From positions 1 through 64,000 of the forward strand of contig NZ_JABFTT010000004.1 in NCBI RefSeq assembly GCF_021404465.1: a DNA stretch of 64,000 bases, read 5' to 3'. Of this stretch, positions 8,467 to 17,345 are shown piece after piece. The notes below the pieces were generated by a model. The model worked only from the letters and a program-made list of their open reading frames with translations, was not told the DNA's origin and did no database searches. A program made the position numbers and the translations under genes. Source of the stretch: Billgrantia zhangzhouensis. Lineage in GTDB: Bacteria > Pseudomonadota > Gammaproteobacteria > Pseudomonadales > Halomonadaceae. The first letter of the stretch is position 1. The number at the start of each line of letters is the position of its first letter.

Positions 8467-10698
8467 GTGCTCGAACCTCTTCCTCAGGAGCAGCGATTCT
8501 ACGCTGCGCTACGCAACGGCGACTGGCCCATACCACAACGGGAGTGGCAACTCGACGAGGTCGGGCTCACTCCCTCCAGTCTGGCCGAGCTGTTCGAAAC
8601 CCAGCTGATGAGTCGTCACCTGGACCTGCACGCCCGGCGCCTGCAGGGTCGGAGCGAGGCCTTCTACACCATCGGCAGCGCGGGTCACGAGGGCAACGCC
8701 GCCATTGCGCGTGCCTTTCGTGCCACCGACCCAGCCTTCCTGCACTATCGCGACGCGGCCTTTCTTATCCAGCGCAGCCGAGCGGTGCCGGGGCAGACTC
8801 CACTATGGGATCTGCTGCTGAGCTTCGCTGCCTCGGCGGAGGATCCGATCTCCGGCGGGCGGCACAAGGTACTGGGCTCGAAGACGCTGCACATACCGCC
8901 CCAGACCAGCACCATCGCCTCGCACCTGCCCAAGGCCGTAGGAGCGAGCTACAGTCTCGGCCTGTGGCGGCGGTTGGGTGGCGCTGGCGAGTGGCCTGTC
9001 GATAGCGTGGCGATCTGCAGTTTCGGCGACGCTTCGTTCAACCACTCCACCGCACAGGGGGCGTTCAACGCTGCCGGCTGGGCCGCCTACCAGGGTGCGC
9101 CGATGCCCTTGGTGATGGTGTGCGAGGACAACGGCATCGGCATTTCCACGCCCACGCCGGACGGCTGGATCGAAGCCAGCATGCGCTCGCGTCCTGGATT
9201 TCACTATCTCGCCTGCGACGGTCTCGACTTGCTCGATACCTGGCGGGCGGCCAGAGAAGCCGAGCGCATCGCGCGGTGTCGCAAACAGCCGGTCTTCCTG
9301 CACATGCGCTGCGTGCGGCTCTACGGCCATGCCGGCTCCGATGCCCAACAGGCCTATATGACGCCTGCCCGGATCAAGGCCGACGAGGCGCGCGATCCGC
9401 TACTGGTCACGGCAGGGCTGCTCCAGCGCCACGGTGTGCTCGGGCGCGACGCCATCGAAGCACTCTACCGCTCGGTGGCCGAGCGGGTCGCGCATGTCGC
9501 CGAGGAGGCGATTCGCCGGCCCAAGCTGCAGGCGGCCGGCGAGGTCATGGCGAGCATCGTGCCGCCATCAAGGCCGGGGCGTGCACGGCCCTGGCAGGGC
9601 GAGGTGGACGCGACTCCAGCACCCATGGCCAAGCTGCTCAACCAGGCACTACAGCGCTTGATGACCCGCTATCCGCACTTGGTGATGGCGGGCGAGGACA
9701 TCGGCCGCAAGGGGGGCGTGTACGGCGTTACCCAGCGCCTGCAGGCGCAGTTCGGGCCGCATCGGGTGATCGACACCCTACTTGACGAGCAGAGCATCCT
9801 CGGGCTCGGCATCGGTCTGGGTCAGAACGGCTTGGTGCCGATCCTAGAGATCCAGTTCCTGGCCTACCTGCATAACGCCGAGGACCAGTTGCGTGGCGAG
9901 GCGGCCACGCTCAGCTTCTTCTCCAACGGTCAGTACACCAACCCCATGGTGGTGCGCATCGCCGGGCTCGGCTATCAGAAGGGCTTCGGCGGGCATTTCC
10001 ACAACGACAATGCCATCGCCGTGCTGCGCGACATTCCCGGGCTGCTGGTGGCCTGCCCATCGAACGCCGCCGACGCCGTGGGCCTGCTGCAGGAGGCCGT
10101 GCGTCTGGCTGACGAGGAGCAGCGCGTGGTGGTAGTGATCGAACCGATCGCGCTCTACCACACCCGCGACCTGTTCGAGGAGGGCGACCAGCGGTGGTGT
10201 TTTGCCGATCCCGGGCCCGAGCATCGATTGGGCGTGGGCGAGCTTGGTGTATGGGGCGAGGGCCGTGAGCTTGCCATCGTCACCTACGGCAACGGCGTCT
10301 ATCTGTCGCGGCAGGCTGCCGCCAGGTTGGAAGCCGACGGCGTGGCGCTGCGCATCGTCGATCTGCGCTGGCTGACCGCCATCGATCATGACGCCGTGCA
10401 TCGCCTGGTCGCCGACTGTACCCAGATACTGGTCGTCGACGAGTGCCGGCGCAGCGGTTCGCCCAGCGAGGAGCTGATCGCAGGCCTGGTGGAGCGTGGT
10501 ATGGCGAGCGGCAGGCTGCACCGGCTGACGGCCGAGGACAGCTTCATTCCCCTGGGGCGGGCAGCCACGGTCACGTTGCCCTCGGTGGAGGCGATCGTGG
10601 CGCAGGGGCGACGCCTAGTGGCCCCCGGGCAGCACGGTGAGATGGCCGCGAAGGCGGCGGGTACGGGCAAGGTCACGGCAGGGAGTGGTGAAGCATGA
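8467..10698 (+). CDS. Fused E1 alpha/beta 2-oxoacid dehydrogenase
   Basis: 743-residue thiamine-diphosphate enzyme in which the alpha and beta subunits of a branched-chain-type 2-oxoacid dehydrogenase E1 are one chain. Alpha half (to about 370): YTIGSAGHEGNAAIARA, HYRDAAFLI, then the ThDP/Mg motif from GDASFNHS (187-194) to EDNGIGIS (220-227). Beta half (from about 385): LVMAGEDIGRKGGVYGVTQRL, the DTLLDEQSILGLGIGLG segment and EIQFLAYLHNAEDQL. It decarboxylates a 2-oxoacid and should transfer the acyl group to a lipoyl E2, but no E2, E3 or lipoyl domain is nearby. GTG start with GGGAG 8 bases upstream; a TTG at 8443 is an alternative. It overlaps the acyltransferase gene by 4 bases. Confidence 0.88.
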   Translation: MLEPLPQEQRFYAALRNGDWPIPQREWQLDEVGLTPSSLAELFETQLMSRHLDLHARRLQGRSEAFYTIGSAGHEGNAAIARAFRATDPAFLHYRDAAFLIQRSRAVPGQTPLWDLLLSFAASAEDPISGGRHKVLGSKTLHIPPQTSTIASHLPKAVGASYSLGLWRRLGGAGEWPVDSVAICSFGDASFNHSTAQGAFNAAGWAAYQGAPMPLVMVCEDNGIGISTPTPDGWIEASMRSRPGFHYLACDGLDLLDTWRAAREAERIARCRKQPVFLHMRCVRLYGHAGSDAQQAYMTPARIKADEARDPLLVTAGLLQRHGVLGRDAIEALYRSVAERVAHVAEEAIRRPKLQAAGEVMASIVPPSRPGRARPWQGEVDATPAPMAKLLNQALQRLMTRYPHLVMAGEDIGRKGGVYGVTQRLQAQFGPHRVIDTLLDEQSILGLGIGLGQNGLVPILEIQFLAYLHNAEDQLRGEAATLSFFSNGQYTNPMVVRIAGLGYQKGFGGHFHNDNAIAVLRDIPGLLVACPSNAADAVGLLQEAVRLADEEQRVVVVIEPIALYHTRDLFEEGDQRWCFADPGPEHRLGVGELGVWGEGRELAIVTYGNGVYLSRQAAARLEADGVALRIVDLRWLTAIDHDAVHRLVADCTQILVVDECRRSGSPSEELIAGLVERGMASGRLHRLTAEDSFIPLGRAATVTLPSVEAIVAQGRRLVAPGQHGEMAAKAAGTGKVTAGSGEA

Positions 10699-11783
10699 AC
10701 CGCAGCGACAGCAAGATGAGCGGCGAATCGGCTCGCGAGCGCATACTGATCGTCTGTCCCGGCCGTGGCACCTACAATGCTGCGGAGTGGGGAACCCTGA
10801 ACCGGCTGGCGGGCGGCAGCGAGTGGCTGGGGCGCTTCGATGCCATGCGCCGCGAGGCCGAGCTGCCGACGCTCTCTGAGTTGGACGGCGAGACGCCTTT
10901 CCGCCAGGGCCTGCATGGGCGGGGCGAGCACGCCTCGCCGTTGATCTATGCCTGCGCCTGGGCCGACCTGCTGTCGATCGACCGGGAGCGCTACGAGGTC
11001 GTGGCAGTGACCGGCAACTCCATGGGCTGGTACATCGCCCTGGCGGCCGCCGGCGCCCTGGAGCCCGACGAGACGCTGCAACTGATCGGCACCATGGGAT
11101 GGCTGATGCAGGAGCGCCTGGCCGGCGGCCAGGTCATCTATCCCTGGGTCGATGAATCATGGCGGCCGGACTGGGCTCTGCGCCAGGAGTTACTGGCATT
11201 GGCCGAGCGTATCCATGGCGGTGAAGAGGCCGAGCTTTATCTCTCGATCGACCTCGGTGGCATGTTGGTCTTCGGTGGCAACGAGACGGGGCTTTCGCGT
11301 CTGACCGAGCGGCTGCCGGCGCGCGAGCGATACCCGCTGCGGCTGCACCAGCACGCCGCCTTTCATACGCCTCTTCAGGAAGGAGTGAAACGCGAGGCGC
11401 GTCGGCGGCTTGGTGCCGAGCCGTTCCGCGCTCCCGAAGTGCCGATGATCGACGGTCGCGGTCACATCTGGACGCCCTGGAGCACTGATCCGCAGGCGCT
11501 GTGGGATTACACCCTGGGCGAACAGCTGGTCGCCCCCTACGATTTCACTACGGCAGTGAAGGTCGGCGTGCGTGAGTTCGCGCCCGACCGTATCGTCATA
11601 CCCGGCCCCGGGGCGACGCTGGGCGGGGGCACGGCACAGACGCTGATTCAGATCGGCTGGCAGGGTTGGAAAGACAAGGCCAGCTTTCAGGCCGGCCAAC
11701 AGCAGGAGCCACGCCTGCTGTGCATGGGCATTTCCGAACAGCGTGACCGACTGACGGCCGAGGGAGCATCAGCTCACGGCTAG
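10695..11783 (+). CDS. FabD-like acyltransferase with atypical active site
   Basis: 362-residue member of the malonyl-CoA:ACP transacylase fold. The nucleophile elbow GNSMGW (107-112, Ser109) replaces the usual GHSLGE, and AAFHTPLQEG supplies the catalytic His (224). At the place where FabD has Arg in RGELMQ, this protein reads MGWLMQ (Met134), so the residue that holds the malonyl carboxylate is absent. A monocarboxylic acyl group is therefore a more likely substrate (inference). The start overlaps the E1 stop (ATGA), so the two are translationally coupled. No acyl carrier protein is nearby. Its last 15 bases overlap the convergent gene. Confidence 0.8.
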   Translation: MNRSDSKMSGESARERILIVCPGRGTYNAAEWGTLNRLAGGSEWLGRFDAMRREAELPTLSELDGETPFRQGLHGRGEHASPLIYACAWADLLSIDRERYEVVAVTGNSMGWYIALAAAGALEPDETLQLIGTMGWLMQERLAGGQVIYPWVDESWRPDWALRQELLALAERIHGGEEAELYLSIDLGGMLVFGGNETGLSRLTERLPARERYPLRLHQHAAFHTPLQEGVKREARRRLGAEPFRAPEVPMIDGRGHIWTPWSTDPQALWDYTLGEQLVAPYDFTTAVKVGVREFAPDRIVIPGPGATLGGGTAQTLIQIGWQGWKDKASFQAGQQQEPRLLCMGISEQRDRLTAEGASAHG

Positions 11784-12245
11784 GCGCTCGTGCAGGCGCA
11801 GCATCACCTCGACCTCGTGCTCGGGCCGTAGCGGTTCGAGCCCCATTTCACCGAACAACTCGTTGCGTGCCCGGCTCCATTCGCCGGCAGACAGCTCGGG
11901 ATAGAGACTGTCGGCGGGAGCCAGCTCGATGAAGGGATCGATGCCGTAGGTGTCGAACAGGCGTGCCAGGGCGGCTTCATCGCCGCTGATACCCGCAGTG
12001 AACAGCGTAGCGTTGAAGTGGTCACTCTCGAGTTCACGGATCACGTCCAGAGGACTCGCGCCGAAGTTGTGCAGCTCCTCCAGGCTGTAGCCGTTGAGCT
12101 CGTTGAATTCGTCATCGAGCCACTCGTCGTCGGGCTGGATCAGGGTGTGCTTGATGCGTCCATCGGGCAGCACCCAGGCAATGGCCAGCGGTAGATCGCT
12201 GTCGTCGCCGGTCTCAACGGCGATGAATCCGGGTATTTCGACCAT
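11769..12245 (-). CDS. DnaQ/RNase T-fold-like protein lacking the DxE motif
   Basis: 158 residues. The N-terminal order FIAVET..., LAIAWVLPDGRIKHTLIQP, then EFNELNGYSLEELHNFGASP follows the pattern of DEDD 3'-5' exonucleases (a DxET strand, a second strand with the I-AWV-DG pattern, and the HGIS-like turn), but the first Asp of DxE is Ala (AVET, residues 9-12) and the later Asp ligands are not clear. It may be a catalytically dead relative. AGGAG lies 7 bases before the ATG, and the start overlaps the tatD stop, so it is probably co-transcribed with tatD. The fold assignment is by eye only. Confidence 0.65.
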   Translation of the reverse strand: MVEIPGFIAVETGDDSDLPLAIAWVLPDGRIKHTLIQPDDEWLDDEFNELNGYSLEELHNFGASPLDVIRELESDHFNATLFTAGISGDEAALARLFDTYGIDPFIELAPADSLYPELSAGEWSRARNELFGEMGLEPLRPEHEVEVMLRLHERLAVS

Positions 12246-12246
12246 T

Positions 12247-13140
12247 TCACGGCTCCTGTTGGGGGCGGCCATTGTCCTGATCTTCGCCTGCCTGCGGCAA
12301 GCGAAAGAAGCGTCGAGCGGTATCGCTGGTGGCGCGAGCCAGTTCCGCTTCGTCAGTGTCTCGCCAGTGGGCGATCTCGCGTACGATCCACGGCAGCAGT
12401 GCAGGCTCATTGCGTCTGCCCTTGATTCTGGCAGGTAAATCGCGTGGCAGCAGGTAGGGACAGTCGGTTTCCACCATCAATCTCTCGAGGGGGATTGCTC
12501 CCACCAATTCGCGTAGGTGATGACCGCGGCGCTCGTCGCAGATCCACCCTGTCAGGCCGATGTGCAGGTCCAGGTCGAGGTAGCCGTAGAGAGTGTCGCG
12601 GTCGGCGGTGAAACAGTGCACCACGGCATCAGCGATATCGTCGCGCCAGGCCCGCAGCATTTCGCGCATGCGTGGTCCGGCGTCGCGCTCGTGCAGGAAC
12701 AGCGGCTTGCCGCTCTCTGCGGCAAACCCCAACTGGGCCTCGAAGGCACGCTCCTGCTCGGCCGGCGTGGAGAAGTTGCGGTTGAAGTCGAGCCCGCACT
12801 CACCCACGGCCACGACCTCGGGGCGTTGATGCAACTCCCGCATGGCAGCGGCCAGGGAGGCGTCCCAGCGACTGGCATCGTGGGGGTGTACGCCGGCCGT
12901 GGCGTGCAGCCCAGGATAGCGCTGGGCCAGCTCCACGGCCTGCTCGGCATGGGCGCGGTCGGTGCCGGTCACGATCAAGGTCGCCACGTTGGCCGCCCGC
13001 GCACGACCCAGTACCGCTTCGAGATCGCGGCCGAAGCTGTCATGGGTCAGGTTGGCGCCGATGTCCACCAGTGGGGCGGGAGCGCAAAAGCGCAACGCCT
13101 CGGGCAGAAACTCGTCGAAGGTGGCGTCGATGTCGGCCAA
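12247..13140 (-). CDS. tatD: TatD family metal-dependent nuclease/hydrolase
   Basis: About 297 residues, a TIM-barrel amidohydrolase-type nuclease with magnesium/zinc-dependent 3'-5' exonuclease or DNase activity in characterised members. Motifs in order: LVDIGANLTHDSF, TAGVHPHDAS, VGECGLDFNRNFSTP, the FLHERDA block, VVHCFTA and MVETDCPYLLP, all placed as in E. coli TatD. The start is uncertain: the TTG at 13140 has AGAGGAG 7 bases upstream, whereas in-frame ATGs at 13170 and 13185 have no Shine-Dalgarno. Compared with E. coli, this gives about 25 extra residues before the first motif. It is divergent from uup. Confidence 0.88.
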   Translation of the reverse strand: MADIDATFDEFLPEALRFCAPAPLVDIGANLTHDSFGRDLEAVLGRARAANVATLIVTGTDRAHAEQAVELAQRYPGLHATAGVHPHDASRWDASLAAAMRELHQRPEVVAVGECGLDFNRNFSTPAEQERAFEAQLGFAAESGKPLFLHERDAGPRMREMLRAWRDDIADAVVHCFTADRDTLYGYLDLDLHIGLTGWICDERRGHHLRELVGAIPLERLMVETDCPYLLPRDLPARIKGRRNEPALLPWIVREIAHWRDTDEAELARATSDTARRFFRLPQAGEDQDNGRPQQEP

Positions 13141-13314
13141 GGGGAGGCTCCTCTGCTGGTTCACGCGCATTGTAACCAAAGCCACGGCGGGCCAGCCATG
13201 CGTTACACTAGGCGCCTGCCGGATCGACGCGGATTTGTCATGAGGTCCCGGCGTCGCCGCGGGGCGTGCCCAATCCGGCAGGCCCCTAGCCCGAACGATC
13301 GAAGAGGTAACTGC

Positions 13315-15240
13315 GTGACCCTGCTACGTCTGGAACGCTTGCAATTGGCCTATGGCACCCATGTACTGCTCGATGGGGCCGATCTGGTGCTGGAGAAAGG
13401 AGAACGGTTGGCATTGGTGGGGCGCAATGGCACCGGCAAGTCGACCCTGCTCAAGCTGGTGGCCGGCGATATCCTGCCCGACGACGGCAGCATCTGGCGC
13501 GCGCCCGGGCTGAAGATCGGCGTGCTGGAGCAGGACCTGCCGGCGGCTTCCGGCCAGACCATCTTCGACGTGGTGGCCCAAGGGCTGCCCCAGGCGGGCG
13601 AACTGTTGGCCGAATACCATCGCCTGGTGCAGGCCGCCGATCCCGACATGAAGCGCATGGCGACCCTGCAGAGCCGACTCGAAGCCATCGATGGCTGGTC
13701 CTTCCATCAGCGCATCGACGTGGTACTGACGCGCCTGGGACTGCCGGCCGACGACCTGATGAGTTCGCTCTCGGGAGGCTGGCGCCGGCGTGTGGCGTTG
13801 GCCCGGGCACTGGTGGCCGAGCCCGACCTGCTGCTGCTCGACGAGCCCACCAACCATCTCGATCTCGACACCATCGCCTGGCTCGAGGAACAACTGCTCG
13901 ATTTCAACGGAGCGGTGCTGTTCATCACCCACGACCGTGCCTTCCTGTCGAAGCTGGCGACGACGATCCTCGAGCTCGATCGCGGCCGACTAGGACGCTA
14001 TCCAGGCGACTACGCCAAATACCAGCAGCAGAAGGCCCATGAACTCGAGGTGGAGGCGCGCGAGAACGCTGAGTTCGACAAGAAACTGGCCCAGGAAGAA
14101 GCGTGGATCCGGCAGGGCATCAAGGCGCGGCGTACGCGTAATGAGGGCCGGGTTCGCGCGCTCGAGCAGCTGCGGCGCGAACGCAGCCAGCGGCGTGACG
14201 TACAGGGCCGCGCCAGTTTCGGCATCGACAGCGGCGAGCGCAGCGGCAAGCGGGTGGTGGAACTCGTCGGCGTGACCCACCGTTTCGGCGACGAGACGAT
14301 CGTTCGCGACCTTTCGCTCGAGATCCAGCGTGGCGACCGCATCGGCCTGATCGGGCGCAACGGTGCCGGCAAGACCACGCTGCTCAAGATCCTGCTCGGC
14401 GAACTCGAGCCCAGCGAAGGTACGGTAAGGCTGGGCACCAATATCAAGGTGGCCTACTTCGACCAACTGCGCGCGGGGCTGGAGCCGGAGAAGAGCGTCT
14501 ACGACAACGTGGCCCAGGGCAGCGACAGGATCAGCGTGGGCGGCAAGGACAAGCACGTCATCAGCTACCTGCAGGACTTCCTGTTCACTCCGGAGCGGGC
14601 GCGTCAGCCGGTCAAGGCGCTCTCCGGCGGAGAATCCAACCGCCTGCTGTTGGCGCGGCTTTTCACCCAGCCGGCCAACGTGCTGGTGCTCGACGAGCCG
14701 ACCAACGATCTCGATGTCGAGACCCTGGAATTGCTCGAGGAGCTGCTGCTCGATTTCGACGGCACGTTGCTGCTGGTCTCGCACGACCGTGCCTTCATGG
14801 ACAACGTGGTAACCGGCGTGCTGGCCTTCGAAGGTGACGGTGTGGTGCGTGAATACGTCGGTGGCTACAGCGACTGGGTGCGCCAGGGCGGGACACTGCC
14901 ACCAGCGCCTTGGGAAGGTGCTGCCCGCCAGCAGGCCGAGCCCACTGCCAAAACGGAGAAGAAGCCGAAGTCTGCCACCGCTGCGGCGGCGCCGGCCGCG
15001 AAACGACCCGCCAAGCTCTCCTACAAGCTACAGCGGGAACTCGATGCCCTACCGGCAGAGATCGAGAGGCTCGAGGTCGAGGTGGCGGAGTATGAAGCCA
15101 GGGTGGGTGACCCGGCTTTCTACCAGCAGGATGCTGGGGTGGTATCCGAGGTGCTGCAGGCCATGAGTGACAAGCAGGCCGAACTCGACGCCGCCATGGA
15201 ACGGTGGATGGAGTTGGAGGCCCTCGCCGCAGGGGAGTAA
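13315..15240 (+). CDS. uup: ABC-F ATPase Uup
   Basis: 641-residue soluble ABC-F protein with two nucleotide-binding domains and no membrane part. Walker A motifs are GRNGTGKST (about residue 38) and GRNGAGKTT in the second half; signatures are SLSGGWRRRVALARAL and ALSGGESNRLLLARL; Walker B regions are LLLLDEPTNHLDLDT and VLVLDEPTNDLDVET. The inter-domain linker (YAKYQQQKAHELEVEARENA...) and the C-terminal coiled coil (from about 575) are typical of Uup, which acts on stalled ribosomes and affects transposon excision. GTG start with AGAGG 7 bases upstream; the frame stays open far upstream without coding sense. An Ala/Lys/Pro-rich hinge precedes the coiled coil. Confidence 0.93.
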   Translation: MTLLRLERLQLAYGTHVLLDGADLVLEKGERLALVGRNGTGKSTLLKLVAGDILPDDGSIWRAPGLKIGVLEQDLPAASGQTIFDVVAQGLPQAGELLAEYHRLVQAADPDMKRMATLQSRLEAIDGWSFHQRIDVVLTRLGLPADDLMSSLSGGWRRRVALARALVAEPDLLLLDEPTNHLDLDTIAWLEEQLLDFNGAVLFITHDRAFLSKLATTILELDRGRLGRYPGDYAKYQQQKAHELEVEARENAEFDKKLAQEEAWIRQGIKARRTRNEGRVRALEQLRRERSQRRDVQGRASFGIDSGERSGKRVVELVGVTHRFGDETIVRDLSLEIQRGDRIGLIGRNGAGKTTLLKILLGELEPSEGTVRLGTNIKVAYFDQLRAGLEPEKSVYDNVAQGSDRISVGGKDKHVISYLQDFLFTPERARQPVKALSGGESNRLLLARLFTQPANVLVLDEPTNDLDVETLELLEELLLDFDGTLLLVSHDRAFMDNVVTGVLAFEGDGVVREYVGGYSDWVRQGGTLPPAPWEGAARQQAEPTAKTEKKPKSATAAAAPAAKRPAKLSYKLQRELDALPAEIERLEVEVAEYEARVGDPAFYQQDAGVVSEVLQAMSDKQAELDAAMERWMELEALAAGE

Positions 15241-15291
15241 TAAACAAAAATTCGATAGGAAGCGCTGTTTATCGTTGCGAGCAAAGATAGG

Positions 15292-15371
15292 CTGGCTGCC
15301 GCCGGAGTGGAGCTACCGCCTGCTACATGAGGATAGCGACGGTCCGACGTATCGGCACCGCCGGCAGCCAG
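15292..15371. repeat. Inverted repeat in the uup-usp gap
   Basis: CTGGCTGCCG (15292-15301) is the exact reverse complement of CGGCAGCCAG (15362-15371), with 60 bases between, in the 214-base gap between convergent uup and the stress protein gene. It could form a long stem-loop in the 3' untranslated region. There is no T run, so it is not a classic terminator. Confidence 0.5.
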
Positions 15372-15454
15372 AAGGCTAGGTTCGTTCCCGACGAACCAAC
15401 GCACTTCCCACCTCCCTGTGGGTCGTCGAGCGCAGTAGATAAACAGGGTTTCCG

Positions 15455-15907
15455 CTACTCGGCGCTTTCGCCCTTCTGCCCTACCCGTACGGCGAGAACG
15501 TCGCACTGGGCACCGTGCAGTACGCCGGTGGAGGTGGAGCCGAGCAGCAGGGCGAAGCCGTGCCGGCCATGGGAGCCGACCACGATCAGATCGACGCCGT
15601 TCTCCTCGGCAAAGCGGTGGATCTCGGTGTCGGGCATGCCGACCAGTACGTGCTGGTTCTCCTTGGCCACGTGTGGATCGGCTATCTCGGCCAGACGCTG
15701 CTTGGCGTGCTCGTCCAACTGATCCTGGATACTGGTAAGGTCCATGGGGATATCTCCGCCATAGGCAAAACCCAGCGGCTCGAGGGTGTGCAGGATAGAC
15801 AGTTTAGCCTGGTTGCGCTCGGCGATCTGCATGGCACGCTCGAGCACCTTGTGGGAATCCTTGGTCAGGTCGACGGCGACCAGGATATGGCGGTATTCGT
15901 TGCTCAT
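15455..15907 (-). CDS. Universal stress protein (UspA family)
   Basis: 150-residue single-domain Usp. N-terminal YRHILVAVDLTKDSHKVLERA is the family start, and GSHGRHGFALLLGSTSTGVL contains the G-2x-G-9x-G-S/T ATP-binding pattern, so it is probably a nucleotide-binding, UspFG-like member. Such proteins help cells survive starvation and stress; the precise role is unknown. The ATG at 15907 has AGGAG six bases upstream; an upstream in-frame ATG at 15976 is not supported. Confidence 0.9.
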   Translation of the reverse strand: MSNEYRHILVAVDLTKDSHKVLERAMQIAERNQAKLSILHTLEPLGFAYGGDIPMDLTSIQDQLDEHAKQRLAEIADPHVAKENQHVLVGMPDTEIHRFAEENGVDLIVVGSHGRHGFALLLGSTSTGVLHGAQCDVLAVRVGQKGESAE

Positions 15908-16006
15908 TTCGGACTCCTGCGTAACGGCACGTGATCGATATGCCTTCACTCTAGGACGGCTGATGAGCCAAGACAACGACTTGCGTCAAGAATCAGGAGA
16001 AACCAG

Positions 16007-16543
16007 ATGGTCTGGTTGGTCATATTGGTGGCACTGTTGCTGATGATCTCGCCAGTGATGTGGCTCAAGCCCAGCGTCAGGCAGCGTCGCATCGTGCCGC
16101 TGCGCAACGCGGCGGCCAAGGCAGGGGTGAGGGTGGTACTGGAAAAGCCCCCGCTGCACGGCGTCGAGACCGCCATGCCAGGTTACCGCTGGACGTATCC
16201 GGGCGATGCGCCGGGACCAAGATTCCTCTTGGTACGGGCTAGCGAGGCCAGCGATGTGCTCAAGCCCTACGTGGCTGACTGGCGTTGGCGGGTCGAGCCT
16301 TTGCGTCCTCTGCCCGAGGCGGCGCGTAATGCGCTCGAGGCAATTCTGATGCGTCTGCCTCAGGATGCGCTGGTCCTCGAGTCCAGCGAATCGGCGATTA
16401 CCCTGTGGTGGTGGGAATCACAAACTGCCGAACGCTTTCTCACCTACACCGAGGACTTCCGCCAGTTGCGCGCCTCTCTGGCCGGCCATGCCGAGCATAT
16501 CGGGGGAAGGCGAGTCTTCGGCGAAAGCGCGCCTCGCGACTAG
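16007..16543 (+). CDS. Hypothetical protein with N-terminal membrane anchor
   Basis: 178 residues with one hydrophobic segment at the very N-terminus (MVWLVILVALLLMISPVMWL), then a cytosolic or periplasmic domain without known motifs (GYRWTYPGDAPGPRFLLVRA, ending RRVFGESAPRD). AGGAG lies 7 bases before the ATG. It sits between the stress protein gene (divergent) and slyA (convergent). I do not recognise the family; it looks like a lineage-specific conserved protein. Confidence 0.75.
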   Translation: MVWLVILVALLLMISPVMWLKPSVRQRRIVPLRNAAAKAGVRVVLEKPPLHGVETAMPGYRWTYPGDAPGPRFLLVRASEASDVLKPYVADWRWRVEPLRPLPEAARNALEAILMRLPQDALVLESSESAITLWWWESQTAERFLTYTEDFRQLRASLAGHAEHIGGRRVFGESAPRD

Positions 16544-16566
16544 TGTCGTGAAAGCGCTGGGCAGCC

Positions 16567-17010
16567 TCAGCCTTCGCTCTCCCTGGCCTGGATCTCCAGT
16601 CCGTTGTTCTCGATATGTTCCAGCAGCGCATCGAGTCGCTGCACCTCTTCTTCACTCAGGCCGGCCAGCATTTCGCGCCTGGCCTGAGTGACCACCTCAT
16701 CGATCTGCTCCAGCAGGGGATCCGCCGCTGCGGTCAGGAAGACTCGCTTGGTGCGTCTATCCTGGTCGCAGGGACAGCGTTCGATCAGCCCTTGCTCTGA
16801 AAGCTGGTCGAGGGTGCGGACCAGGGATGGCGCCTCGACGCCGATCGCACGGGCCAAGTCGCACTGGGGCTGGCCGTCGCCAAGCCGCCATAGATGGTAT
16901 AGCGTGATCCAGCGCGTCTGCGTCAGGCCTAGCGGAGCGAGACGCCGGTCGATGATGGCACGCCACAGGCGAGGCAGACGGGACAGTCGGAAGCCAATGT
17001 TCTGGTGCAT
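16567..17010 (-). CDS. slyA: MarR-family regulator SlyA
   Basis: 147-residue winged-helix regulator. The whole protein follows E. coli/Salmonella SlyA closely: LWRAIIDRRLAPLGLTQTRW, then AIGVEAPSLVRTLDQLSEQG (recognition helix) and DRRTKRVFLTAAADPLLEQ. SlyA-type dimers bind AT-rich palindromes and often antagonise H-NS or respond to aromatic ligands. The ATG at 17010 has GGAG four bases upstream; an upstream start at 17097 would add 29 unsupported residues. It is divergent from fadB with a 335-base gap. Confidence 0.9.
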   Translation of the reverse strand: MHQNIGFRLSRLPRLWRAIIDRRLAPLGLTQTRWITLYHLWRLGDGQPQCDLARAIGVEAPSLVRTLDQLSEQGLIERCPCDQDRRTKRVFLTAAADPLLEQIDEVVTQARREMLAGLSEEEVQRLDALLEHIENNGLEIQARESEG

Positions 17011-17345
17011 GGGACTCCGCTTAATCGTTGAATTTGCCGAATTGTCCGGACCCCTTGCGTGTAATGCAACTTGTCGCGTCGTGAAACGGCTGGTCACATT
17101 TCGATTAACGGACTAACGGAAAGGTTCCATGTCTGGAGAAAGCATAGCGGATAGCGCCGTCGGAGGGCGGCCGAACCCATCATTGCGGCCAGCATGTACG
17201 GCTTGAAGCCTATGTTGCGTTCGTTGCCATCAAGCGTCGATGAGGACTTGACGTGCCGGCCCGAGTGCACCAAGCTTTCTTGAATCAAACGGCCGTATGA
17301 AACCTGGCACTCCTCCAACGCCAACCTCTGTGTGGAGATTCGTGG
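17011..17345. other. 335-base gap between divergent slyA and fadB
   Basis: No convincing gene. The first 100 bases next to slyA are relatively AT-rich and likely hold its promoter. Near 17295 TCAAACGGCCGTATGAAAC resembles a loose PsrA/FadR-type half-site pair in front of fadB, but the match is too weak to call. GGAG lies 8 bases before the fadB ATG. Confidence 0.4.

Noticed and set aside
12517..13314. Long plus-strand open frame upstream of uup
   Set aside because: It runs antisense to tatD with no start signal; the GTG at 13315 has a good Shine-Dalgarno and the ABC-F homology begins there.
17290..17320. PsrA/FadR-type site before fadB
   Set aside because: Half-sites are not symmetric and the spacing does not fit the published motif.
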